Assembly: GCF_036785885.1 (NCBI RefSeq) | Contig: NC_092322.1 | Coordinates: forward strand, 14,282,466-14,346,465 | Reading direction: 5' to 3' | Origin: Coffea arabica | Lineage: Eukaryota; Streptophyta; Magnoliopsida; Gentianales; Rubiaceae | DNA: 64,000 nucleotides | Shown: positions 53,006 to 63,326 of the stretch, one piece after another | How the letters are laid out: every line of letters starts with the position of its first letter | Position numbering within the stretch: position 1 is the stretch's first letter | The notes under the pieces: generated by a model | What the model was told of the DNA's origin: nothing | Database searches by the model: none | What the model saw: the letters and a program-made list of their open reading frames with translations, nothing else | Made by a program: the position numbers and the translations under genes

Positions 53006-55357
53006 ATGGCTTTTTTTATAGAAGCTGTTTATTTATCATTTTTGCTTGCAACAACCTTTGAAGCTGCTAAAGCTCAGCCTGATGCAAATATGATAGGATT
53101 GGGTGCTACACTTTATCCCAGCACTCAACCTACAGCCTGGTACTCACCTTCCAAAAGGTTTGCATTTGGATTTTTTCCAGAAGGGAGTGGCTTTAGAGTA
53201 GGAATTTGGATAGTTGGAAGTGCCAACAATGTCACCGTGTGGACTGCCCAAAGGGATGATCCAGCTCTGTCGTCGAGCTCAACTCTTGGTTTCATCGATG
53301 GAAAGCTTCAGTTGAAATATGAGCAAGGCCAGCTTCAAACTATTGTTGATCCTCCAAAACCTGCGAGCTATGCTTCCATGCTTGACTCTGGAAATTTTGT
53401 GCTCTATGATCTATATAAAAGTATCATATGGGAGAGCTTCATGTTTCCAACTGATACCATTTTAGGTGGCCAGGCACTTGACCCTGGAAAAGAGTTGATC
53501 TCTAGTTTGTCTCCAATCGACCACTCGTCAGGTCGATTTCATCTGAAAATGCAGTATGATGGAAATCTTGTTGCATATCCTGCCAACTCGGCAGAAGACT
53601 CGGTAGATTCCTACTGGAACACGGGGACGATGAATAATCCCAAGACTAAGCTGATTCTTACTAATGTCACCGGCAAATTATTACTGGCTGATGCTAATGG
53701 TACCTCAGTGATAAAACCAGTGGCATCACCACTCCCAAGGGTAAACGGAAGTCTTCACCGTGCAACACTTGGTTATGATGGAAATTTAAGATTGTTTTCT
53801 CATAGCTTTGATGCAGAGGGAAAATCTAATATGTCGACAGAGTGGGAAGCAATTGCTGATCTCTGTGATGTGAAAGGTTTCTGTGGTTATAACAGTTATT
53901 GTAGTAGGATTGATGGTGAGCCCCAGTGCTTCTGCATGCCAGGTTACAGTTTCACAGACCTCAACGAGACAAGTGGTGGTTGTGAGAGGAACTTCACTGG
54001 GAGCAAGTGCATTTTAGGCAAGGAAGATGCCTCCCACATTAACATGACTTCTCTGAATGTAGGGTGTGATGATCGGCCTTATTTTCTAGCGCCCATGGGC
54101 GAGAAGGAAGATTGCAATCATTCCTGCTTGGAGGATTGTGATTGTGATGCAGCTATATATTCTGAACCCACATGCTCTAAATACAAGCTTCCACTCAAGT
54201 ATCTCAAGAGTACAACTAGTACCGTATCATCTACTGCTTTCTTCAAGCTGTCTATTGACATTAGCAGAAATCAGGACGGTGATACTCAGAAACAGCCATG
54301 GTCAACTATCCTTGCTTTAAGTCTGAGCTTCGTAGCATATTCCTGCATCATCCTTGCAGTCTTCACTATCTTCATCTTTAAGTTCCATATCATGAAGTAC
54401 AGAAAACTACTATTTGAGACCAGAACAACTGGCTTAATAAAGGGATTCACTCTTCGAACATACACGTACAATGAGCTAAAGAAGGCCACCAGGGGCTTCA
54501 ACCAGGAATTAGGTAAAGGCGGATTTGGAGCAGTTCACAAAGGCACTTTTGACAGAGGCAGAAGCTTTGTGGCGGTGAAAAGATTAGAGAAGGTGGTCGA
54601 AGAGGGTGAAAGAGAGTTCCGAGCTGAAATGAGGGTAATTGGCAGAACTCGACACAGGAATTTGGTCCGCTTGCTTGGATACTGTATTGAGGGATCGAAG
54701 AGGCTTTTGGTTTATGAATATATGAGCAATGGTTCCCTCGCTGATCTTCTCTTCAAAGGACAATGGCGTCCGAATTGGGATGATAGAGTTCGGATTGCAC
54801 TAGACGTTGCCAGAGGTATCCTCTATCTCCATGAGGAATGTGAGTCTGCAATAATTCATTGTGACATAAAGCCTCAGAACCTCTTACTTGACGAATCGTG
54901 GAGGGCAAAAATATCAGATTTTGGTCTAGCTAAATTACTAATGCCGGAACAAACGAGAACGAACACTCATGCCAGGGGAACAAGAGGGTACATGGCACCA
55001 GAATGGTTCAAAAACATTCCCATATCCGTGAAGGTTGACATTTACAGCTTCGGAATAGTTCTACTGGAAATTGTTTGCTGCAGAAAGAACCTGGCATACA
55101 ACCTGTCAAGGCCGGAAGAAACTCTGCTGCCTGCCTGGGCTTATAATTGCTTTGAGGCCAACGAGCTGGACAAACTCATCAGAGGCGAAGAGGTAGACAG
55201 GAGGACCTTTGAGAGAATGATTACAGTTGCATTATGGTGTATTCAGGATGAACCGGCTCTGCGATTTCCAATGAAGACGGTGATGATGATGCTGGAGGGG
55301 ATCATTGATGTACCTATTCCACCATGTCCATCGGATGAATTCAGCGTCCAATACTAA
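53006..55357 (+). CDS. G-type lectin receptor-like kinase B2 (non-RD)
   Basis: Single-exon gene of 783 aa with the same layout as B1 and complete catalytic residues: GKGGFG loop, K525, HCD with D620, DFG with D638, APEW. The signal peptide differs from B1 almost throughout (MAFFIEAVYLSF...), residues 24-63 are identical, 64-250 are about 73% identical, and the EGF/PAN/kinase part is 92-96% identical (by eye). This mosaic suggests gene conversion of the 3' part, selection on the lectin part, or both. A plasma-membrane receptor kinase is predicted. Confidence 0.95.
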   Translation: MAFFIEAVYLSFLLATTFEAAKAQPDANMIGLGATLYPSTQPTAWYSPSKRFAFGFFPEGSGFRVGIWIVGSANNVTVWTAQRDDPALSSSSTLGFIDGKLQLKYEQGQLQTIVDPPKPASYASMLDSGNFVLYDLYKSIIWESFMFPTDTILGGQALDPGKELISSLSPIDHSSGRFHLKMQYDGNLVAYPANSAEDSVDSYWNTGTMNNPKTKLILTNVTGKLLLADANGTSVIKPVASPLPRVNGSLHRATLGYDGNLRLFSHSFDAEGKSNMSTEWEAIADLCDVKGFCGYNSYCSRIDGEPQCFCMPGYSFTDLNETSGGCERNFTGSKCILGKEDASHINMTSLNVGCDDRPYFLAPMGEKEDCNHSCLEDCDCDAAIYSEPTCSKYKLPLKYLKSTTSTVSSTAFFKLSIDISRNQDGDTQKQPWSTILALSLSFVAYSCIILAVFTIFIFKFHIMKYRKLLFETRTTGLIKGFTLRTYTYNELKKATRGFNQELGKGGFGAVHKGTFDRGRSFVAVKRLEKVVEEGEREFRAEMRVIGRTRHRNLVRLLGYCIEGSKRLLVYEYMSNGSLADLLFKGQWRPNWDDRVRIALDVARGILYLHEECESAIIHCDIKPQNLLLDESWRAKISDFGLAKLLMPEQTRTNTHARGTRGYMAPEWFKNIPISVKVDIYSFGIVLLEIVCCRKNLAYNLSRPEETLLPAWAYNCFEANELDKLIRGEEVDRRTFERMITVALWCIQDEPALRFPMKTVMMMLEGIIDVPIPPCPSDEFSVQY

Positions 55358-56546
55358 AATTGTTGCCATCTTATTTGGTGCATCTTTCCATTAATACATA
55401 AATGCACTAGCACTAGATCAGATGCTGCAGCAACTTCTTCCTGAAATAAAGATCTTTCTGTTTGAAAATGTTGATCAACAGTCAAATGATCCTTTTTCAG
55501 GGTTCTGTGTATCAAAATGCTTCTCTAATAGTACACATAAGATTTCCAGTTTCAAGTTACTACTGCTTATCTACCCCTTATTCCAAATTTGCATCATTGC
55601 ACTCAAGCTTTTCAGATAAGAAGAATATGAACAAAAACAAATGCAGCCACGAAAGAAAATTCGTCCACCTTCATATACATTTGAGCAAGAATGACAAACA
55701 TAATGTAGCAATACATACAGAAATGTGAAGACTGAGGAAGCTAAAGTAGTTGAGCTATGAAACAGTTGTTTCACCATCTGTGGCAAGCCAAATAGGACTC
55801 CTCAAGAAATAGTACAAATATCTAGCATGATTTTCATCCCTAAAGAGATGGATATTAGTTGTATAAATCAATTCATTAGTAAAATAGTACTAATTCTGGG
55901 ATTTATCTCTTGCTGGAAGTACCAAATCAATTCATTAGTAAAATAGTTGATAATTAAAAAAGTTAATATAGCACCAAATAATTTAACCCTAAAGAAGACC
56001 AAAAAAAAAAAAATCTTTTTGTAGTTTGAAACCATTTTAAATAAATTTCTTTTTGTGTACTTTAAAAAATTTGCTTATAATTGCGGCTGCTATATTTTGT
56101 TCAATGATCTTTATGTCTTCAAACTTTTTTTATTTGTTTTTAACTTTTGATTAATATACTCTTTATTTTCTGATAGTGAGTCAACCTAAGGGCAACTCTT
56201 TCTTAAAATGAATGTTCTAATTAAATGTATATTTTGAATTGAGTTTAAAATGTTACAAAACTTTCAAAATAAGTGAATCAAGTGATATTTTTCTAATTTC
56301 ACTGGTGGTAAGTGATATTGTCAAAAATATCTCAAATGAGGTTTTCCAAATTATCCCTAATTATTTATTTATTTATTTTGAAAGGATTACCGTCTCAATT
56401 ATTCACAAGAATTTAACTTAATGAGCTATCAACTTTTGGACCAAAAAAAAAATCTCTTTTGGACCCAAAAAAAGAAAAAAAAAATAATCTCTTTTGTACC
56501 TCTATACAGCAGCAGCATACTGCAAGGCATTGGTAAACCGCAGAAA
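55358..56546. other. B2 3' flank and upstream of the DUF167 gene
   Basis: 55358-55860 aligns with the B1 3' flank, and the duplication ends there. About 55930-56460 is AT-rich with A-runs; no gene is seen. Confidence 0.5.
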
Positions 56547-57686
56547 ATGGCTCCAAATAAGAAATCCAAACCCAAACTCAACTCAGCCGAGTCAACTCAG
56601 TCTCCATCCACTTCTCAATCCAAATTCCCCGCCTGCCTCCGCTCCGTTCCTCCTTCCTCCGTCGCCATCACCATCCACGCCAAGCCCGGTTCCAAGCTCG
56701 CCACCATCACCGGTCCTTCTCTTTCCCTGCTTTCTTATATACTTTTCAATTTAAATTTAAACTCTGATCATATTATAAGCTGTATGAATATAATAATTCT
56801 ATTTTCTTGCAAAAAATGGAAGAACAGATATTAATGATGAAGCATTAGGAGTCCAAATTGATGCCCCTGCCAAAGACGGCGAAGCTAATGCTGCACTTCT
56901 TGATTACATCAGCTCTGTAAGTTCTTCATTCTTCATTTTTTCAATTATATATTAGTTGGATTTTCTTTTTACTAATATCATTTATAATTTAAAAATTTTT
57001 AATTTGAAGTCTGATACTAGTTTGGAACTTAGCTTGGATCAAGTTGGCTATATGAAGGGTTTTATCATTAATTAGAGTTTTTTGAATTGTATTTTTATTT
57101 TTTCAATTGATTTGAGAATTTTTATTTACTTCTATTGCATGGCCTGGATAAGAAGGAACTTTTGGCCTAAACTCTGGAGGATTATTGCTTATGAAGTTGC
57201 TAATCAAGTTGATTTAAGTATCTGTGTAGGAAATTTGTTGATACGATGTACATCTTATGATTATATGTTTCTGAAGTTGGTAAATGCGAAAAATAATTCG
57301 GAAAATGATGAATTGAATGCAGAGTGTTTTAACTGATTCTAACAAATGTACGAGGTTAACCAGCAGTGCATAACGTTAAACTAGCTTGGTTTTTGTTGCT
57401 AGAATGCATTTATGTATCCTGAGGATTGGACGAATTTAGGTTGATGTTAATTTTCAGATGGCTGCATTGAATAAAAAATATAGATTTGGTAGATTCAAAG
57501 GACTGGATACATTCTGATAGGCGATATTAAGAGTTGATTTTCCTTCGTCAACAGGTGGTAGGGGTCAAAAGAAGACAAGTTTCTATAGGCTCTGGTTTGA
57601 AATCACGGGACAAGGTTGTGGTTGTAGAGGAAGTAACTTTACAGGGTGTGTTTGATGCGCTTGACAAAGTATTAAAGGGCCAATAA
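56547..57686 (+). CDS. DUF167/UPF0235 family protein (three exons)
   Basis: Exons 56547-56712, 56828-56916 and 57555-57686 join in frame, with GT...AG introns at 56713-56827 and 56917-57554, to give 128 aa. The ATG precedes [11 protein letters not shown] Ser/Pro/Lys-rich N-terminus of about 35 residues leads into the DUF167 fold: [12 protein letters not shown], then [32 protein letters not shown] and SRDKVVVV, matching the conserved YggU/UPF0235 motifs. The family is small, widespread from bacteria to plants and animals, and its biochemical role is not settled. It is unrelated to the neighbouring kinases. Exon edges are inferred from splice signals and family conservation. Confidence 0.85.
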
Positions 57687-59391
57687 AAGGTAGTTTGTTT
57701 CAGCTCTTTCACCATGACACTACGATGAATAAGCAATGTGCCTCTGAGGCTTTCTAATTATGTTGGTATTATGAGGTATCTGATGACAGTTTCTGGTTTG
57801 TGGCGGTAGCAGGTCTTTGAAAGTACGGCGGTAGCAGGTCATTTCCTTACAATGGGGTTATCTCATACAGTTTTTTAATTGATATTTCTGTGTACTTCTT
57901 CCATCTTCAAGACTTGAGTATGGTGCACTATCTTGTATTTCAGCTTTCTCATGGAAGCTACATATCTAGTTCGTTTTTGTACTTCTTTCTGCCAATGATA
58001 AATGAGCACTAGATGCTTGGGGATTTTTAGTGGTAGGATTCTTGTACATATGTGATTGTGATATTGAAATCCAGTTTTACACAATTGCATATTAAGATGT
58101 ATGGCCAGCATATCTTTCTATTTAACATATCTTTCTGTAGGATCAGAGTTTTATATTTCCATGCAGTCAAGGATTAGTAATTGGCTGAAGGTGTTGTCAG
58201 AGCTATTTTGCTTGAGTTTGATATTGGAGTTCATTTCTGCTTTGATGCATGGTATGTCATCATAGTGTGTATGCCCAACATATGTTTCAAATTTTCACAC
58301 ATATTCTGTCAGTAAGAGTTTGATATCAATAAAATCAAGGATTAGTAAGTGGCTGGTGATACTGCCATGAATTTGTCCTCCTTGAGTTATTACTTTGACT
58401 CTTCTGCCTTCCACTAGTTGCTGATGGTTGCACTTCTAAGATGTCATCTGCTTGCCACCTGTCACCCTTCTCTCGATCAAGTATTGATTGGAATTGAGAC
58501 TAACACTATTCTTTCTCATCCAATCCTCGTTTCCTTTCAATCTTATTATCTTATTATCTTGCAGAGTGTAATTTTCTAGGGCAGTATTGTCATAATGAAA
58601 ATGTACATTTGACTAGGAATCACACCTATACAAGAATTATCGGTTTAGTTGAAAGAATATATTGGAAGCCATTTCTGTGAGAACTTGGTAGAGTTATCAA
58701 TGTTGGTTACATCGTGGACATATTTATATTATTAGCTAGGGCAAACTGTTAAAGCCAGCAGACCAATCGGCAAAGAGTTGGCCGCTTGCCTTGAAAAATT
58801 GTTGAACACCATAAGTGATTTATAATTCACAATTGAGAAGAAATTTTTTTTTTGTGTGTTTTGTGGGGGGGGGGGGGGGGGTGTGAAGGAGAATGCAGAT
58901 AATGGGTATAGGGGATTAAAGACTTTCTATTGTTTTCTTAGATGGAAAATAAGCGATGATAGTTGATCGTTAGTCTTGTGGTGTAAACTGCTAATGATAT
59001 GAACTCGGTGGTAAAGTGTAAGTTATAGGGTGTTTAAATGTTTGATTTGTAAACTTTGATCATGGTTTATGTTCTTGCAGAACCATCAAAATCTACATAT
59101 TACAATTGAATTATAACGTTAATCATCCCTATATATTGGACTCTTTGAAAAGGGATGGGAATATGCAGCTAATATCCCAGTACATTGATATGCTTGCAAA
59201 TTGAATATAGTTACATGCAGGAAAACATTAAATGTTTTAGTAGAAATCTAAGTTCAGACTGTGAATTATGAGGAATATTTTAAAAGAGGTATTGTAAAGC
59301 AATTCTTTTATTGCTGCATCGCATTTATCTAATACTGGATTACATTTGACACTAGTTGAACAAAGCATAACAAAAGAAAGAAACTGTTGTG
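57687..59391. other. Intergenic region between DUF167 and C
   Basis: No gene. It holds an imperfect tandem duplication of about 130 bp (copies near 58098-58225 and 58269-58398, sharing TCAAGGATTAGTAA and GGCTG) and a run of 17 G at 58865-58881. Confidence 0.5.
58865..58881 (+). repeat. Run of 17 G
   Basis: An uninterrupted G homopolymer flanked by GT-rich DNA. It could form a G-quadruplex; its exact length may also be a sequencing uncertainty. Confidence 0.85.
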
Positions 59392-61758
59392 CTAGGTAGA
59401 ACTGAGAAAAGAAGTAGGATTTGGTGGTATTGGGATATCTACTGTCCCTTCTAGCATTAGCAGAACTTTCTTCATTGAGGGACGAAGTGAGGGCTCTCCT
59501 TGGATGCACCAGATAGCTATCTTGATCATTCTTTCCAGTTGTCTCATGTTAACAAGCTCATCATCAGCTAACAATTTATGCAACTCTTGAGCCTCAAAGC
59601 AATCATAAGCATATTCTTCAAGGATAGCTTGATCCTCGGGGAAGCTCCAATCAATGTTCTTTCGGCGACATATGATCTCGAGCAGCACAATCCCATAGCT
59701 GTACACATCTGCTTTAACTGTCACTGGCAATTTTTTATGCCATTCCGGTGCAACATAGCCTTTTGTCCCTCTGATCGCAGTAAAAGTTTTGGTCTGATCA
59801 TGCTTTAAGAGCTTTGCTAGGCCAAAATCTGAGATTTTTGCACATCTGTGTTCATCCATGAGGATATTTTGAGGTTTGATGTCACAATGGATGATCTGTG
59901 TCTCACACTCTTCATGTAAGTAGAGAATACCTCTTGCAATGTCACAAGCAATTTTAATCCCTTCATCCCAGTTGGGCTGGTTCTCTTTGGCATAAAGGAC
60001 ATCTGCCAATGATCCGCTGCTCATGTATTCATACACTAGAAGCTTCTTAGGTCCATCAGCACAGTAACCAAGTAACCGGACAAGATTACGATGATGTGTT
60101 TTTCCAATCACTGCCATTTCATTATGGAACTCCCTTTCTGCTTCCCCTTCAGCTAATACTTTCTCCAGTCTTTTTACGGCGACTGCCTTCTGGAAATCCA
60201 TCAGCATACCTTTGTAAACAGTTCCAAATGCTCCTTGTCCCAGCTCTTCTTTGAAGTCATTTGTTGCCCGCTCTAGTTCTGCATAGGTGAATGCCCGTGG
60301 AGCAACATCGCCCATTGGTTCAGCATTCTTATATCTGGACATGTTTTTGTGAGCACCTAATTGATGTATATGAATAAGAACCCCAGAAATTACAAGAATC
60401 ACCAGGGCAAAAACAAGAAGTGAAATGCTGATGATTAAGATATCCAGACGCAATTTTTTCTTGGGGTGTAATTGGGGATAGCTCGAACCACCTCCAACTG
60501 GGGAACCAGGCATCCCCACCTTCACAAGAGCAACTTTTGGATTAGTCAGCACTCTTTTCCCATATTTCAATGGAAGCCTTTGCTTGCTGCACCCACCATC
60601 TCCAAATAACGCTGCCCCACAGTTGCAATCGTTTAGACAAGCCTGTTCGCATTCTTGTCTTATGCTTGTCTTGAATGTGTCATATGAGGCATTTTCCCAA
60701 AGTGTGTTTGGTATTGGCGTCATTGTGAATCCGAGGCTTTCTTTCGGGGATTGACATCCCTCTTGTGAAAAATTTCTCTGACACCCTGAGCTGGAGTCGC
60801 CTGGAGAAATAAAATCGAATCCTGGAATGCACTTACATTCGATTTCAGTATCTACATTGCTGCAGAAGGCATTGAGTCCGCATATGCCTTTGGGATCACA
60901 TTTATTTGATGTAGTGTTATACCTGACGATCCAGTTGTCTTTGTACTGGAGAGAATATGAATATAGCCGAAAAATACCATCCACATCAATGGTTGCGCGA
61001 TAGATTGTTTTCTGATCGGGGAATCCTTGAGTGACATTGAATATTATGGTGCCATTGTCCCTCAACAGGTAGAGATATCCATTTGGGTCAAGATTCAGGG
61101 TCACATGCGGCCCGCCATTATTAGTGTATGATGAGTAGTAAGCATATGGATCTAAACTCGGTGCATCTGTAGGATATTGCACCAGGGTTCCATCTTGCTG
61201 CATAATTAGGCGGAAAGGCCCTGTTGAAGGATCATTTTCTGAAGCACTTGAAAACAGCTGCCCCTGACCTTGCCCGTCATCAGTTATAAGACGCTGAGTG
61301 GGTAAAAGGGTGTCAGTTGGATAATCAAAACTCTGCCATATGGTGGTGTTAGCAGAATTGTACAGGACAAAATTTCCTGAATCTAGCATAGAAGCTGAAG
61401 CAATCTTGTCTTCAGCAAGATTGACAATGTCTACTTCTTGGCCTGGTGACTGCTGCAGGATTAGCCTTCCATCATTGGTTAGAACCAGTGTAACATTCAG
61501 TGGATGAATGGCACTATCCCTATTGGCTGTCCATACTACGGTCTTATCAGGAATTCCTCTGAGGGAATCAGGAATTCCATTGAGGAAAACTCCCACAGCA
61601 TAGCCATTGCCTATGGGATAGAACCCAAAGGCATAAAGCCCTGAAGGTGACAACCATGATGAGTTCTTGCCAGTGGGTGTAAGAGTAGAACTCGGGCTAA
61701 TTCGAGCAGCTGCTAAGGAAAATGCAGACAAAAAGAGTAAGAACAAAAGGGCAGCCAT
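59392..61758 (-). CDS. G-type lectin receptor-like kinase C (non-RD)
   Basis: Single-exon gene of 788 aa on the minus strand. I start at the ATG at 61758, which begins a clear signal peptide (MAALLFLLFLSAFSLAAA). An upstream in-frame ATG at 61836 would add 26 charged residues and lies almost at the predicted transcription start. Order: signal peptide, bulb-type lectin with LDSGNFVLY and WQSFDYPTDTLL, EGF-like, PAN-like, transmembrane (about 438-463), kinase. The catalytic set is complete: GQGAFG loop, K529, HCD with D626, DFG with D644, APEW. It belongs to the same LecRLK family as B1/B2 but is more distant and lies outside the duplicated units. A plasma-membrane receptor kinase is predicted. 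Confidence 0.93.
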   Translation of the reverse strand: MAALLFLLFLSAFSLAAARISPSSTLTPTGKNSSWLSPSGLYAFGFYPIGNGYAVGVFLNGIPDSLRGIPDKTVVWTANRDSAIHPLNVTLVLTNDGRLILQQSPGQEVDIVNLAEDKIASASMLDSGNFVLYNSANTTIWQSFDYPTDTLLPTQRLITDDGQGQGQLFSSASENDPSTGPFRLIMQQDGTLVQYPTDAPSLDPYAYYSSYTNNGGPHVTLNLDPNGYLYLLRDNGTIIFNVTQGFPDQKTIYRATIDVDGIFRLYSYSLQYKDNWIVRYNTTSNKCDPKGICGLNAFCSNVDTEIECKCIPGFDFISPGDSSSGCQRNFSQEGCQSPKESLGFTMTPIPNTLWENASYDTFKTSIRQECEQACLNDCNCGAALFGDGGCSKQRLPLKYGKRVLTNPKVALVKVGMPGSPVGGGSSYPQLHPKKKLRLDILIISISLLVFALVILVISGVLIHIHQLGAHKNMSRYKNAEPMGDVAPRAFTYAELERATNDFKEELGQGAFGTVYKGMLMDFQKAVAVKRLEKVLAEGEAEREFHNEMAVIGKTHHRNLVRLLGYCADGPKKLLVYEYMSSGSLADVLYAKENQPNWDEGIKIACDIARGILYLHEECETQIIHCDIKPQNILMDEHRCAKISDFGLAKLLKHDQTKTFTAIRGTKGYVAPEWHKKLPVTVKADVYSYGIVLLEIICRRKNIDWSFPEDQAILEEYAYDCFEAQELHKLLADDELVNMRQLERMIKIAIWCIQGEPSLRPSMKKVLLMLEGTVDIPIPPNPTSFLSST

Positions 61759-61873
61759 GATGTTTGAGAAAAGGATATTTGCTCGTTTTATGTGGACTTT
61801 TTTTTCTCTCTCTTTTTCTAATTCTGGTGTTTCCAAATTGGAGGGGATAACAATTTTGAATGTCTAAGCTGCA

Positions 61874-61880
61874 ATTTATA
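61874..61880 (-). promoter_or_regulatory. Putative TATA box of gene C
   Basis: TATAAAT on the minus strand, about 115 bp upstream of the chosen ATG. A start of transcription near 61845 would follow. Confidence 0.5.
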
Positions 61881-61995
61881 GAAGATTTTTCATTGCAAAA
61901 GAAGTATTGAAGTCCTGCTAGACGTAAAACCCGCGGTGAAGAATTTTCATGTTGTTGATAAATATGATTATCTTGATTTCACAGGAATAGTGCTT

Positions 61996-62024
61996 GAGTC
62001 CAAGTCATTGCATGACTTGGACTC
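61996..62024. promoter_or_regulatory. Perfect 12-bp inverted repeat upstream of gene C
   Basis: GAGTCCAAGTCA and TGACTTGGACTC flank a 5-nt TTGCA spacer, about 240 bp upstream of the C start codon and about 120 bp upstream of its TATA box. It may be a dimer-binding site. Confidence 0.5.
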
Positions 62025-62852
62025 AGACTTCATCAAAGTTGGCAGTGGTGGAAATTTTGCGTGGATTGGCTTTCCCACGTGAAAGAATTTTGCAGTAGGC
62101 AGATGCCTGTTGGCATTTGGGGTAAATATAACTTTGTAGAATTCAATCGTGCTTGATATAATTTTCATCAGATTTACAATGGTAGATTTCTTGGTATTAT
62201 TTGTGTAGTTTGCAGCTGTTTGAGCCGGATATTATAACCCTGTTCTGAACTTGGAATGAGCAGTTAATAGAGATCAAAATGATGAGCTTTAAAGCAGTTG
62301 CGAGACTGAGATGTGAAGTGCTTTATGCCTAAACTTTAATACGTCCTGATTATTCTTGCCCCCTAAGGTATGCTTACTTCTTTATCAATTTTATTACCAA
62401 ATCTGAATTCTGGTTCCTTCAGCAACTGTATTCCTCCTTTGGTCCAGGCTCACCATTTCCAAGTTGGATTGCTTTTTAACTCTGGATATGATATGGGTGA
62501 TTAATAATCATTGACATAAGCAAGCGTTTTTAGAGAGGTAAAATCAGCATGCTAATTTAGATGTGAAATCAAATTATTTCTAATCAAATTATCGTTTACC
62601 CGAAAATTGACTCCTTCAAAAAAATTGTGTAAATTCATTATTCATGCCAAAAAACTGGAGGTAAATGTACTGTATTCTGGTCTTAGGTCCTTCAAAATAC
62701 TTTTCCAATCAAGAGTGATTCACTCTGTAGAATTATAGAATAGTGAGGAGTCTCGGGACCCCAAATGCAATTTCCTGCCAGTTGGCAAGAAGGAAAGTTC
62801 GGTGCCTTGTGAATTACGGTGGACCACTTGGATTGGATTGTCATCAAGTATA
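62025..62852. other. Intergenic DNA upstream of C
   Basis: No gene or clear repeat is seen. Confidence 0.4.
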
Positions 62853-63317
62853 GGTTAAATTACATATAACCCCTTTGTGGTTTTGCATAATGTTAGATGG
62901 CCCCTTTAAAGTTTCAAAATAGCTATATGATTCCGCTATAGTTTTATGTAAAGTAGAAAAATTGATAGAATGCACAATTAGTTACAGCAATTATTTGAGA
63001 GCGCTCCAAAAGTGCTGTATCATAACATCTACTTAATTTCTTTATAATTTGCATTAATATCCACTTTACCCATTGTAATTTTTGCATTTATCCATGTAAT
63101 CCTTATGTGGTTTTATATAAGGTGATTAAGTTGTTGTTTGATTTAGCAATTAAGTAATGGCATTATTGGTATTTCAACTAACGACATTGTATAGATTATT
63201 TTTCGTCAAATATCTAACGTACGTGAAATAATAGGGGGTAAAATGAATATTTTGAAACATCAGGATGGGTCATGTGGTAATAGATGGAATCACAAAAGAG
63301 TTATTTGTAATTTATCG
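62853..63317. mobile_element. MULE-type MITE
   Basis: A 465-bp element with imperfect TIRs of about 33 bp (GGTTAAATTACATATAACCC and its diverged inverse). The flanking 9-bp repeats match at 7 of 9 positions (TCAAGTATA 62844-62852, TTAAGTTTA 63318-63326). There is no coding capacity. The ends resemble those of the 2.7-kb and 3.3-kb elements in style. Confidence 0.6.
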
Positions 63318-63326
63318 TTAAGTTTA

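Noticed and set aside
61759-61836. Upstream ATG of gene C adding 26 residues
   Set aside because: It would place a charged stretch before the signal peptide and lies almost at the predicted transcription start.
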